From assembly GCA_913775265.1 (NCBI GenBank), contig CAJYJH010000013.1:1-45440 (forward strand): a stretch of DNA of 45,440 bases, read 5' to 3'. The DNA is from an uncultured Mucilaginibacter sp. (GTDB lineage Bacteria; Bacteroidota; Bacteroidia; Sphingobacteriales; Sphingobacteriaceae). Shown piece after piece: positions 1 through 7,861 of this stretch. The notes beneath the pieces were generated by a model. That model saw only the letters and a program-made list of their open reading frames with translations, was not told the origin of the DNA and searched no databases. The translations under genes were made by a program, and so were the position numbers. Every line of letters begins with the position of its first letter. Position 1 is the stretch's first letter.

Positions 1-203
1 ATAAATTTTACTTCTCTAAAAAAAAGTTGAACTTTTTTTTCTTCGCGTTTCGGGTCGCTCGCTTTGCTCGTCCGTCTGCCGTTTACACCTCAGATTGCTT
101 TGCTTAAGCCGCTTCCGGGTTTGATACTATATCTCCCCCTTCATGCTACACTTCTCTGCTTCTATCCTTTCAACCCTAAATCCCCTCCTTGCGATTGGGA
201 GTG

Positions 204-211
204 CAAAAGTA
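204..211 (-). promoter_or_regulatory. Minus-strand -7 promoter box TACTTTTG
   Basis: The plus-strand bases CAAAAGTA read TACTTTTG on the minus strand, an exact match to the Bacteroidota TAnnTTTG -7 consensus, followed by GCA. AT-rich sequence lies upstream (212-290), as expected for a strong promoter, but no clear -33 TTTG at 17-23 bases is seen. It would fire leftward out of the window. Confidence 0.4.
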
Positions 212-371
212 GAAAAATATTCTCTCGATGGAAAACTTTTTTAGCATTTGACTGTTTAAGGGCGATTATCTATTGAGGGTTAGGTAAATAAAAATTATCA
301 GGGGGAATGTTGCTTGGTCCGGTTAGATATTTCGCCAACCAATCCATTTCGTTTATCCTTCTAAAGAAGAC

Positions 372-379
372 TACCTTTG
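372..379 (+). promoter_or_regulatory. -7 box TACCTTTG placing transcription start on the ATG
   Basis: This is an exact TAnnTTTG match. Its last base is 6 bases before the ATG at 386, so the predicted transcription start falls on or beside the start codon. A weak -33 candidate (TTTCG, 347-351) sits about 20 bases upstream. The box argues against the TTG at 377 as the start codon, because that TTG is part of the box. Confidence 0.55.
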
Positions 380-385
380 CATACT

Positions 386-1801
386 ATGGCCGACGACACT
401 TTGTTTCCCGAAGGTTTTATTCAATCGTTAAAGGATACCCACGGGTTTGACGAGCAAACTTTTACCGCTGTTCATCAAAATGCAGATGCACCTACTTCGG
501 TGCGTATCAATCCAAATAAAGCAGTTCAGTTATCTAACACGCAGCCTGTCCCATGGTGTCGGGATGCGTTTTATTTACCAAGTCGTCCGTCATTTACATT
601 CGATCCGCTGTTTCATGCAGGTGCTTATTATGTGCAGGAAGCTTCATCTATGTTTATAGATCATATTTTGCGCACTATATATAACACTGAGGACGGCCCG
701 GTAAAAGTGTTAGACTTATGTGCTGCGCCTGGTGGGAAAAGCACGTTAATCAGTTCGGCCATTAATGGTGACGATCTTTTGGTATCCAACGAGATTATTA
801 AAGCGCGCGTGCCTATCCTAACTGATAACCTGAATAGGTGGGGAAACTCTAACGTCGTAGTCACTAATAACGACCCTAAATCGTTTGCCCGGCTTAAAAG
901 TTTCTTTGATATTATTGTGGTTGATGCTCCATGCTCAGGTTCGGGTATGTTCCGGAAAGACCCGGCAGCAATGGATGAATGGTCTGAAGCCAATGTGGAG
1001 CTTTGCCAGCAACGGCAGGAACGTATTTTGGCCGATATTTATCCGGCTTTGACCGAAGATGGCTATTTGATATATTCTACGTGCTCCTATTCTTACCAAG
1101 AGGATGAAGCTATACTGGATTGGTTATGCACCGAATTTGATTTTGAAAGTGTACGGATTTCATTAGATGCCGCCTGGAATGTTGTGGAAAGCCAATCGGA
1201 ACAACACAAGGCATGGGGGTATCGGTTTTACCCGGATAAAGTTAAAGGCGAAGGTTTATTTGCTGCCTGCCTGCGCAAAAAAGAAAATACAGGAGAATTA
1301 CCAGCCTACCGGTCGAAAAACCAGGGTAAACCTAATTACAAAGAAATTGATTTACTGAAACCCTATATCGACCGACCGGCAGAACAATATTTTTTTAAGC
1401 TGAACGATGACTGGCTGGCCATTGGTAAGCAGCATCGTGAAAGCCTAGAGATGTTGCAACAGTATTTGTACATCAAAAAATCTGGCGTACGATTAGGCAA
1501 ACTAGCTGGTAAAGAACTGATACCCGATCACGAACTCGCCTTAAGTTTAATGATCGACAGAGACGCTTTTATACAAACCGAACTTACTTACGACCAAGCC
1601 ATTGCCTATTTACGTAAAGATAACATCGACGATCTTAACATAAATCAGAAGGGGTGGAGCCTGATGACTTATCAAGATCATGTATTAGGATGGGCAAAAC
1701 TACTGCCCAATCGGATAAACAACTATTACCCCAAAGAAATAAGAATTTTAGCTCAAGCCCCCCAGCCCCCTAAAGGGGGAGCACCTGAGACGCAAGGGTA
1801 A
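386..1801 (+). CDS. rRNA cytosine-C5 methyltransferase, RsmF/NOL1-NOP2-Sun family
   Basis: A 471-residue SAM-dependent RNA m5C methyltransferase acting on ribosomal RNA in the cytoplasm. Seen: the SAM-binding motif LDLCAAPGGKS near residue 115, the motif IV cysteine in DAPCSGSGMF near 180, and the catalytic cysteine in STCS near 238, followed by a C-terminal region typical of RsmF-like proteins. Length is close to E. coli RsmF (about 479). I chose ATG 386 rather than the in-frame TTG 377 because the -7 box covers the latter. Odd point: codons 456-471 are encoded by the left arm of an inverted repeat starting exactly at 1751, so the proline/glycine-rich tail AQAPQPPKGGAPETQG is repeat-derived. 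The exact target cytosine cannot be read from sequence. Confidence 0.9.
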   Translation: MADDTLFPEGFIQSLKDTHGFDEQTFTAVHQNADAPTSVRINPNKAVQLSNTQPVPWCRDAFYLPSRPSFTFDPLFHAGAYYVQEASSMFIDHILRTIYNTEDGPVKVLDLCAAPGGKSTLISSAINGDDLLVSNEIIKARVPILTDNLNRWGNSNVVVTNNDPKSFARLKSFFDIIVVDAPCSGSGMFRKDPAAMDEWSEANVELCQQRQERILADIYPALTEDGYLIYSTCSYSYQEDEAILDWLCTEFDFESVRISLDAAWNVVESQSEQHKAWGYRFYPDKVKGEGLFAACLRKKENTGELPAYRSKNQGKPNYKEIDLLKPYIDRPAEQYFFKLNDDWLAIGKQHRESLEMLQQYLYIKKSGVRLGKLAGKELIPDHELALSLMIDRDAFIQTELTYDQAIAYLRKDNIDDLNINQKGWSLMTYQDHVLGWAKLLPNRINNYYPKEIRILAQAPQPPKGGAPETQG

Positions 1802-1860
1802 AATCACAAGCCATCCTGCTTTTCAAAAACTCCCCCTTTAGGGCGCTGGGGGGCTTGGGC
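1751..1860. repeat. 31-bp inverted repeat with CCCCCAGCCCCCTAAAGGGGG core
   Basis: The left arm (1751-1781) and right arm (1830-1860) are reverse complements over 31 bases with two mismatches, separated by 48 bases. Each arm also contains a smaller dyad (CCCCCT-AA-AGGGGG). Repeats of this type are, to my knowledge, dispersed in many copies in Sphingobacteriaceae and Flavobacteriia genomes. It sits between a gene on the plus strand and one on the minus strand that converge, so it may serve as a bidirectional terminator. The left arm is translated as the methyltransferase tail. Confidence 0.85.
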
Positions 1861-1871
1861 TGTGGCGTGAC

Positions 1872-2243
1872 TTAATACTCCCCCGTACTCAACATCACCA
1901 GTGTACAAGCCGACAAAGTTTCAATACCGCGCTCATTAGCTAAACGGCGCAGCTCTGCGTTTTCGGTACCTGGGTTAAAAATAATACGCTTGGGATGGGT
2001 GGCTAAAATATAATCGTACAAAGGTGGCTGATTTTGTGGGCCAACATATAAAGTAATCGTATCAATATCATTATGTACTTCTTCGGGCTTTTCAATAGGT
2101 ACACCGGCAACTTCCCCTTTTTTAATACCTACGTTCACTATTGGGTGGCCGGTAAGTACCAAGCGGTTGGCAGCCAGATAGGCATAACGGCTACTGTCGG
2201 GGGTTGCGCCTAATATCAAAGTTTTCTTTTCTTTAACTAACAT
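1872..2243 (-). CDS. CoA-binding domain protein (CoA_binding_2 / YccU type)
   Basis: A 123-residue single-domain Rossmann-fold protein. Visible are the nucleotide-binding N-terminus LILGATPDSSRYAY (residues 9-22), the central VGIKKGEVAGVPI segment and the FNPGTENAEL stretch of the YccU-like family. Family members bind coenzyme A; a precise cellular role is not established. It starts inside the end of the upstream DinB gene (11-base overlap, 2233-2243), so the two are probably translationally coupled in one operon transcribed leftward. The length is usual for the family. Confidence 0.85.
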   Translation of the reverse strand: MLVKEKKTLILGATPDSSRYAYLAANRLVLTGHPIVNVGIKKGEVAGVPIEKPEEVHNDIDTITLYVGPQNQPPLYDYILATHPKRIIFNPGTENAELRRLANERGIETLSACTLVMLSTGEY

Positions 2244-2718
2244 GATTTATACGGTTTAATAAGGCTATCTGGCCGGCATGATAAATTTGATGTTCAATTA
2301 AGCCTTTGACCATTTCTTGATAAGTAGGCCTGGGTTCAAACACACCACGTTTGTCATCAATTAAATTATTCCACTGATCTTCAGGGAAAGCTTGCAGTGC
2401 TTTAACCAAGTTGCTGTTCGCCTCATCTAAATCAGTAACCAACGCATGCCATTTTTGTTCGGATGCTGCACCAGGCGCAGGCCAGTCGCCCCTTGCAGGT
2501 TCGGACGCGGTATTACCTTTTAATCTACTGGTCACTTCTTCAGTCCATGCCGTCATGTGCAATACTAAATGAGCTATCGAATGCACTGCGCCCGGTAGCA
2601 TGGCAAATGCCGCTATCCAGTTACACTCAGCTATCAACGTATTAATGGGTTGCCCATACCAGGGCTTACCTACAAAAGTATTTTCTAATTGCTGCTGGAG
2701 TTGTTCTGACACGGTCAT
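2233..2718 (-). CDS. DinB family putative metal-dependent protein
   Basis: A 161-residue four-helix-bundle protein of the DinB/YfiT superfamily. The three metal-ligand histidines expected of the fold can be picked out: one in HSIAHLVLHM (about residue 50) and two in the C-terminal HQIYHAGQI (143 and 147). Some family members are thiol transferases (bacillithiol or mycothiol S-transferases), but the substrate cannot be inferred here. It is the first gene of a two-gene leftward operon with the CoA-binding protein. The start at 2718 gives a typical N-terminus. Confidence 0.85.
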   Translation of the reverse strand: MTVSEQLQQQLENTFVGKPWYGQPINTLIAECNWIAAFAMLPGAVHSIAHLVLHMTAWTEEVTSRLKGNTASEPARGDWPAPGAASEQKWHALVTDLDEANSNLVKALQAFPEDQWNNLIDDKRGVFEPRPTYQEMVKGLIEHQIYHAGQIALLNRINHVS

Positions 2719-2888
2719 ACTTCATCTATGACAATTATAATACCACAAGCCGTTGTCGATGACAGATAAATCCTGGCTTAATATCAGCCTTTACAAAAGC
2801 GATATAAAAATTTAATTTTATTTAAAATGTTTTGCCGGGCTGATCGTCTGCCATAGTAACAAAACATTATACATTGGTTACCGCCTTA

Positions 2889-3452
2889 ATGCCCGATCAA
2901 AAAAGAAACTTAACTCTGCAAGCTATTAAAGATTATGGCAAGAGCTTGCTGTTGTTTATCAGGCGGCGGGTAAAAAACGATGCTGATGCCGAAGACATAC
3001 TGCAGGATGTTTGGTACCAGTTGAGTACTGTAGTAAATGCCGACCCCATTGAGCAAACCGGCGCATGGCTTTACCGTGTAGCACGTAATAAAATTACCGA
3101 CAAGTATCGTAAGCGTACCGAATGGTTGTTGGATGATTTACTGCCGGACGATACCGACGGCGAAGACGAAGCAGATTCGGGATGGATGGATATGCTGATG
3201 AGCGAAAGTAAAACACCGGAGAGTGAATACATCCGCAATTTATTTTGGGAAGAACTATTTAGAGCCCTGGACGAATTGCCCGCCGAACAAAAGCAGGTGT
3301 TTATTTGGCAGGAACTGGAGCATAAAACCTTTGATGAAATAGCGGAGGAAACGGGGGTTAAGGTACAAACGCTGGTATCGCGCAAGCGTTACGCCGTGCT
3401 GCATTTGCGCAAAAGACTTAAGCAATTGTATGATGATATGAACGATTTTTAA
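2889..3452 (+). CDS. ECF-type RNA polymerase sigma factor
   Basis: A 187-residue sigma-70 family protein with region 2 (DADAEDILQDVWYQL, about residues 35-50) and region 4 with its helix-turn-helix (FDEIAEETGVKVQTLVSRK, about 148-166), and no region 1 or 3: the ECF layout. It directs RNA polymerase to a specific promoter set. An earlier in-frame TTG at 2874 exists, but the ATG at 2889 gives the family-like N-terminus MPDQKRNLT. The following small membrane-protein gene starts 2 bases after its stop, so the two form an operon in which the partner may modulate the sigma factor. Confidence 0.88.
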   Translation: MPDQKRNLTLQAIKDYGKSLLLFIRRRVKNDADAEDILQDVWYQLSTVVNADPIEQTGAWLYRVARNKITDKYRKRTEWLLDDLLPDDTDGEDEADSGWMDMLMSESKTPESEYIRNLFWEELFRALDELPAEQKQVFIWQELEHKTFDEIAEETGVKVQTLVSRKRYAVLHLRKRLKQLYDDMNDF

Positions 3453-3454
3453 AA

Positions 3455-3850
3455 ATGAAACGCATGAAAAAGATATTTTATAAAGGACGGTTTATATTCA
3501 TTCCGTTAATGGCTGCAGCCTTTTTATCGCTGATCAGTTTCGTGGTGATGGAGCTTTGGAATAATTTGCTACCCGAAATACTGCAGGTACGAACTATTAC
3601 CTTTTGGCAGGCGATGGGCTTATTTGTATTGTGCAAAATTCTGTTTGGGTTTGGAAAGCCGGGAGGTTTTGGCCGGGGAGGTTTTGGGATGCGTGCTAAA
3701 ATGGCCGAGAGGCTAGAGCAGATGAGTCCCGAAGAGCGGGCGCGTTTTAAAGAGCAGTTTAGCGACCGTATGTGCCGCAAACGTGGCCGTTGGGGTCGCG
3801 CCGAGTGGCCGGAAAATGATTTTAAAGCTGAGGCTGATAAAAATGCATAG
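3455..3850 (+). CDS. Small membrane protein coupled to the ECF sigma factor
   Basis: 131 residues, function unknown. There are two hydrophobic segments (about residues 13-34 and 50-65), a glycine-rich linker (FGKPGGFGRGGFG), and a charged C-terminal tail with MSPEERARFKEQF, reminiscent of Spy/CpxP-like helical tails. Starting 2 bases after the sigma gene and predicted to lie in the inner membrane, it is a candidate regulator or target of that sigma factor; it does not carry a recognisable zinc anti-sigma motif (the HxxxCxxC pattern is absent). An alternative start ATG at 3464 would remove only three residues. Confidence 0.7.
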   Translation: MKRMKKIFYKGRFIFIPLMAAAFLSLISFVVMELWNNLLPEILQVRTITFWQAMGLFVLCKILFGFGKPGGFGRGGFGMRAKMAERLEQMSPEERARFKEQFSDRMCRKRGRWGRAEWPENDFKAEADKNA

Positions 3851-3869
3851 TAGTTTTAAATTACTATAT

Positions 3870-3931
3870 GCCGGTTGCAAAAAGCAGGTATACAAATTCC
3901 TAACGACTTTGCCCCGCTTTTCGCAACTGGC
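3870..3931. terminator. Large imperfect hairpin between convergent genes
   Basis: GCCGGTTGC-A-AAAAGC (3870-3885) pairs with GCTTTT-C-GCAACTGGC (3916-3931) with one mismatch and one G-T pair around a 30-base loop. It lies between the ends of the sigma operon (3850) and the FAD dehydrogenase gene (3952), where a shared terminator or mRNA end would be expected. There is no long T-run, so rho-independent action is uncertain. Confidence 0.45.
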
Positions 3932-3951
3932 TTTGAGGTAATGAGCAGCGT

Positions 3952-5502
3952 TTAAGCTATCGATTTTGCGGCAGCCAACGCGCAGTTGATCCCATCAATG
4001 GCCGCTGAAATAATACCGCCGGCATAACCTGCACCTTCACCGCAAGGATACAAACCCTGTTTTTGCGGATGCTGCAAAGTTTCGCGGTCGCGGGGTACTT
4101 TTACGGGTGATGAGGTACGCGACTCTACCCCAACCAACAAAGCCTCGTTGGTATAATATCCTTTCATTTTACGACCGAAAGTGGGTAATGCCTTTTGCAA
4201 ACGCTGATGTATCCAGTTAGGTAACACCTCTTTTAAATCAGCACTGGCAACGCCTGGCAAATAAGAGTTCTTAGGTATATCTGCAGACACTCGTCCTTCC
4301 ACAAAATCAACCATGCGCTGCCCTGGTGCTACCAGGTTACCGCCGCCCGCAGCAAATGCTAATTGTTCTACCTGTTGCTGAAACTTTAACAGTTTGAATG
4401 GATCTGTTTCATCGCCGGCCACATCTTCCAGGTTGATTTGTACCACAGTGCCCGAATTGGCAAAAGGGTTATTCCGCTTAGACGGGCTCCAGCCGTTTAC
4501 TACAATTTCACCCGGTTCGGTTGAGCAAGGGGCAATGATACCGCCGGGACACATACAAAAAGAGAATACCCCTCGGTCGTCTACTTGTTCTACTAAACTG
4601 TAATAAGATGGTGGCAGGTATGGGCCACGTGCATCACAATGGTATTGCGCTTTATCTATAATATGTTGTGGATGTTCAATGCGGACACCTAAGGCAAAGG
4701 GTTTGGCTTCGATTAAAATATTTTGGCGATGCAGCATTTCAAATACATCGCGAGCCGAGTGCCCGGTGGCTAAAATGACTGCGGCACCGTTGATAGTTTC
4801 GCCCGAGGCGGTTTTAACACCTGTAATTTTATCAAAGCTGGTATTTAATTCGGTTACCTTAGTATCAAAAAGTATTTTGCCACCTGCGTTCAAAATGGTT
4901 TCGCGCATGGCCGTGATGATTTGTGGTAATTTATTGGTACCGATGTGCGGCCGGGCATCTACCAATATATCCTCGTCGGCCCCGTGTGCTACAAACATTT
5001 GCAACACTTGGTTAACATCACCGCGCTTGGTAGACCGGGTATATAGCTTACCATCAGAGTAAGTACCGGCACCACCCTCACCAAAGCAATAGTTCGATTC
5101 GGGATTTACCAACCCTTGCTTGTTGATATTGGCTAAATCGCGGCGGCGTTGTTTTACATCCTTACCACGCTCGATGATGATAGGCTTAAAACCTGACAAT
5201 ACACATTGCAAAGCTGCAAAAATTCCGGCCGGACCGGCGCCTACAATGATGACTGGCTTCTTTTCTTTTACATTAGGATAATCGATGTTAAAACTAACCG
5301 GGGATGCAGGTTCATCAATAAATACCTGCAAATGCATCCGGTAAACTACCTTACGGCCGCGAGCATCAATAGAACGTTTGCGGATCTTTATGGCCTGGAT
5401 GCGTTTAAGCGGCACCTTTAGCTGTTGGGCAGCTATAGTTTTTAACGCCTCTTCATTTTCGTGTTCCTCGGGCAGGCACACTACTTCAATCTCTTTCATC
5501 AT
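3952..5502 (-). CDS. FAD-dependent dehydrogenase, COG2509-like
   Basis: About 516 residues. After an N-terminal domain of about 80 residues comes the dinucleotide-binding motif VIIVGAGPAGIFAA, a GEGGAGTYSDGKL segment, and near the C-terminus GLYPCGEGAGYAGGI. This order matches uncharacterised NAD(P)/FAD-dependent dehydrogenases of COG2509; substrate and physiological role are not known. The longest open frame begins at 5577, but the ATGATG at 5502/5499 gives the family N-terminus (MKEIEVVCLPEE). It is transcribed alone, leftward, and converges with the sigma operon. Confidence 0.85.
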   Translation of the reverse strand: MMKEIEVVCLPEEHENEEALKTIAAQQLKVPLKRIQAIKIRKRSIDARGRKVVYRMHLQVFIDEPASPVSFNIDYPNVKEKKPVIIVGAGPAGIFAALQCVLSGFKPIIIERGKDVKQRRRDLANINKQGLVNPESNYCFGEGGAGTYSDGKLYTRSTKRGDVNQVLQMFVAHGADEDILVDARPHIGTNKLPQIITAMRETILNAGGKILFDTKVTELNTSFDKITGVKTASGETINGAAVILATGHSARDVFEMLHRQNILIEAKPFALGVRIEHPQHIIDKAQYHCDARGPYLPPSYYSLVEQVDDRGVFSFCMCPGGIIAPCSTEPGEIVVNGWSPSKRNNPFANSGTVVQINLEDVAGDETDPFKLLKFQQQVEQLAFAAGGGNLVAPGQRMVDFVEGRVSADIPKNSYLPGVASADLKEVLPNWIHQRLQKALPTFGRKMKGYYTNEALLVGVESRTSSPVKVPRDRETLQHPQKQGLYPCGEGAGYAGGIISAAIDGINCALAAAKSIA

Positions 5503-5659
5503 AATATTAAGCCGGGTTTTTATCCCGGACGGTGCAAAGATAAATAATGCTGCGCAGGCATTAAAATGTCCGGCCATTTACGTTCAATGTTCGGTAACGA
5601 ACACTTATGCTGGCTTACAAATATTTAATTAATTAACTATCAGCAACTTAAAAACATGG

Positions 5660-5688
5660 TGCCAAAGTTGGCATAAGCTTACCAACTT
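5660..5688. promoter_or_regulatory. Nested dyad upstream of the second ECF sigma gene
   Basis: Two overlapping perfect dyads lie 14-42 bases before the ATG at 5702: TGCCAA-AG-TTGGCA (5660-5673), and AAGTTGG (5665-5671) with CCAACTT (5682-5688), the latter enclosing the palindrome TAAGCTTA (5674-5681). The position suits either an operator or an mRNA leader hairpin that could switch between two alternative folds. No known regulator motif is recognised. Confidence 0.5.
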
Positions 5689-5701
5689 ATAGTATAAAGC
5701 C

Positions 5702-6262
5702 ATGATTACCGAGAACAGCTTAAACAGGATATGGGAAGGATGCTTACAGCAAGACCGCAAATCACAAGAATTATTGTATAAATTTTTGTCAGCACGTATG
5801 CTGGCGGCCTGTATGCGCTACGCTACCGACCGTGATGAAGCCGAAGATATTATGCAAGAAGGTTTTATTAAAGTTTTCACCTCGATGCACAAATACCACA
5901 ACGAGGGCAGTTTGGAAGGATGGATCCGCCGTATTATGGTACACACTGCTATTTCGCGCTATCGTAAACAAAAACCTATGCTCTTAACCGATGCGCTGCC
6001 CGAAGGTGTAACCGTTAATATGAGCTATACCGAGCAAGGCCTGGAAGCCAAAGAATTATTAACTATGATTAGCGAATTACCCAGCAATTACCGCAATGTA
6101 TTTAATCTGTATGCCATTGAAGGTTATTCGCACCAGGAAATTGGCGAAACATTGGGTATCACAGAGTTAGTATCGCGTACTACACTGCACCGCGCAAGAG
6201 GAGTATTAAAAGAAAAACTTAACCGTATTAAAAGTTACGAATACCACTGCATGGCCAGTTAA
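5702..6262 (+). CDS. ECF-type sigma factor without an adjacent anti-sigma gene
   Basis: A 186-residue sigma-70 family protein. Region 2 is seen as DEAEDIMQEGFIKVF (about residues 43-57) with WIRRIMVHTAISRYR after it, and region 4 as YSHQEIGETLGITELVSRTTLHRAR (about 140-164, quoted in part only as GYSHQEIGETLGI). The layout is that of the Bacteroidota ECF group that often pairs with downstream membrane regulators. Here the next gene is on the opposite strand 13 bases later, so this factor is an orphan in its operon. The dyads at 5660-5688 may control it instead. Confidence 0.88.
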   Translation: MITENSLNRIWEGCLQQDRKSQELLYKFLSARMLAACMRYATDRDEAEDIMQEGFIKVFTSMHKYHNEGSLEGWIRRIMVHTAISRYRKQKPMLLTDALPEGVTVNMSYTEQGLEAKELLTMISELPSNYRNVFNLYAIEGYSHQEIGETLGITELVSRTTLHRARGVLKEKLNRIKSYEYHCMAS

Positions 6263-6275
6263 TTATTAGTAAGGC

Positions 6276-6899
6276 TTAGTGATCAACTTTGATTTGATCT
6301 TTCAGCGCTTGCTGATGACAATTGTTGATGTGTTGTACCAACTGATCGAAAGACCTTTCACCAGCTACGCCGCAATCAAATAAATGAATAAAAGCCGACG
6401 GCTTTAAGCTTTCAAAATAGTCAATCAGCGTACATGAGTACACAATTTGGCAGGGGCCTTTAATATGCTTAATTAAACGCTCAATGCCCTTTTCGATACC
6501 TACATTTGTTGCATGGTTAGAAATTAACTCCCCTTGCGGAAATACTACCACTAAATTTTCGGGCGTGTTTAATAAATCAGCTGCGTAGTGCAGTGATCTC
6601 AACATCTCCCGCGTTCCCTTTTCAATAGAGAAGCCACCAAACAAGTTAAACAGCATCCGCTTTTCCAGATGGTCGTGCTGCATCATAATGTATAACTTGC
6701 GCTTGAGGTGCCAGTAAGCTAAATAATTACCGAAAAAACCATCCCACCAGCTAAAGTGATTGCAAAGCAGCAATACCGAATGCCCTGCCTTTGGCTCAAA
6801 GGGTGTAACTACAATACGGTTAAAAGCTTTGCGCATACGGTAACGCATGTATTTGGCAAACCAGTTACTAAATAAATCGTTGCGGCGTGCAGGTATCAT
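6276..6899 (-). CDS. PlsC-like lysophospholipid acyltransferase family protein
   Basis: 207 residues of the glycerol-phosphate acyltransferase fold. The catalytic NHxxxxD motif is present as NHFSWWD (47-53) and the acceptor-site block as FPQGE (about 120-125). The protein lacks an obvious N-terminal membrane anchor, and its size is slightly under the usual 240. It overlaps the upstream hydrolase by the ATGA junction (6896-6899), implying translational coupling. Because a carotenoid-type desaturase is encoded nearby on the same strand, it could acylate a pigment or lipid; that is inference, and phospholipid synthesis is equally possible. Confidence 0.82.
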   Translation of the reverse strand: MIPARRNDLFSNWFAKYMRYRMRKAFNRIVVTPFEPKAGHSVLLLCNHFSWWDGFFGNYLAYWHLKRKLYIMMQHDHLEKRMLFNLFGGFSIEKGTREMLRSLHYAADLLNTPENLVVVFPQGELISNHATNVGIEKGIERLIKHIKGPCQIVYSCTLIDYFESLKPSAFIHLFDCGVAGERSFDQLVQHINNCHQQALKDQIKVDH

Positions 6900-7717
6900 A
6901 GTTCACAGTTTACCAAGTATTCGTCTAATTGTGGGGTAACCAGCCAGTGCCCCTGAGGTACCTCATGCACTTGCGGATTGTTTAATCTATTGATAAAGTT
7001 AGTCGCTGAGCTTACTGGAAACAGCATATCAAATTTACCGAATATCAAATGGCATTTAATTTTATACTGATTAATTAAACCGGTTATTTCAACTACGTCG
7101 GGCTGCAACTGTTTGATGTGGTTTAATGTGTAATATACATCCTGGCGTTTTTGCGGCGTGTCCATTTCGCTATAAGCTATTTTATACAAGCTTTCGTCAA
7201 TAAACTTTACCCGTTTCAAACCTTTCAACACACCTGGTGCCAGCCATTTACTTTTAGTAACCGTTTTAAAAAGATATTTACCGGCCGGATTATGCATTAA
7301 AAATTTAAAGCCTTTATAGACCGAAAGCCCATCGGGTGCCATCAGGATGACTTCGTCAATCCATTCGGCGAATTCTTCTAACAATACCAAAGCCAGGTTA
7401 GCACCTATCGAGTAACCCATGAGGCTGATGCGCTGCGGACCACCGTGCTGATTAAACCAGGCCTGCAGATAGGCACGCATTAAATCTTTAGGCATTCCGG
7501 ATAAGATTTGCTGCTCTGTCCAACTATCTAACTGGGTTTGACCGTGAAAAAAATGGTCAAAGCTATACACCCGGTATTTAGTAAGTATAGATTTTTGCAG
7601 AACCTCAAACTGTCGCCCAGTCATGCCATAACCATGAAAGGCCAGCATAGGCTTGGTGCCAGTACCATATTCGTGGTAATGTATTTGCCCTAATGCCGGT
7701 AGTTGTAAAAAAGCCAT
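6896..7717 (-). CDS. Alpha/beta hydrolase
   Basis: 273 residues. The serine nucleophile lies in GYSIGAN (Ser about 103), the oxyanion region in FHGYGMTG (28-35), the acid probably in FGKFDMLFP (Asp about 230), and the histidine in GHWLVTP near the C-terminus. No signal peptide. It is coupled by a 4-base overlap to the following acyltransferase, suggesting that both act on the same acyl compound. Substrate is not predictable from sequence. Confidence 0.85.
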   Translation of the reverse strand: MAFLQLPALGQIHYHEYGTGTKPMLAFHGYGMTGRQFEVLQKSILTKYRVYSFDHFFHGQTQLDSWTEQQILSGMPKDLMRAYLQAWFNQHGGPQRISLMGYSIGANLALVLLEEFAEWIDEVILMAPDGLSVYKGFKFLMHNPAGKYLFKTVTKSKWLAPGVLKGLKRVKFIDESLYKIAYSEMDTPQKRQDVYYTLNHIKQLQPDVVEITGLINQYKIKCHLIFGKFDMLFPVSSATNFINRLNNPQVHEVPQGHWLVTPQLDEYLVNCEL

Positions 7718-7809
7718 AAACCGGCAATATTAATGATTGCTTTTGAATTTTTGTTAAAGACCCCATAGAGCAACCTGTTTTTTAACAGAAATTTTTTTTA
7801 CATTTTCAA

Positions 7810-7832
7810 AACTTTCCTAGTTATGGAAAGTT
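7810..7832. promoter_or_regulatory. Perfect 8-bp inverted repeat upstream of the lipoprotein gene
   Basis: AACTTTCC (7810-7817) and GGAAAGTT (7825-7832) are exact reverse complements around TAGTTAT, 30 bases before the ATG at 7862 and in the divergent gap shared with the hydrolase gene. It may be an operator or leader stem; there is no T-run to support termination. Confidence 0.4.
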
Positions 7833-7861
7833 GGACTTATTAAATACCTAAACATAACATC

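Larger units (their letters stand above)
1..385. other. Gene-free left edge, possible rRNA-operon leader on the minus strand
   Basis: No reading frame here looks like a protein; the one long open frame (64-276, plus) is proline- and leucine-rich without domain character. Read on the minus strand, a TACTTTTG box (204-211) is followed by GCACTCCC and about 150 bases that are more GC-rich and purine-heavy, ending in a perfect A8GTT/AACT8 dyad (18-40). This arrangement resembles what I remember of Bacteroidota rRNA leaders. If so, a 16S gene lies left of position 1 on the minus strand. This is inference; no rRNA bases are visible. Confidence 0.35.

Noticed and set aside
18..40. A8GTT-G-AACT8 palindrome as a terminator
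   Set aside because: Stem has almost no GC pairs, and nothing upstream on the plus strand needs terminating within view; treated as part of the leader region.
64..276. 70-codon open frame at the left edge
   Set aside because: No domain, odd composition, and it runs antisense to a likely leader region with a promoter box on the other strand.
1751..1860. CRISPR-like repeat
   Set aside because: Only two copies, in inverted orientation and without spacers of regular size; it is a dispersed inverted repeat.
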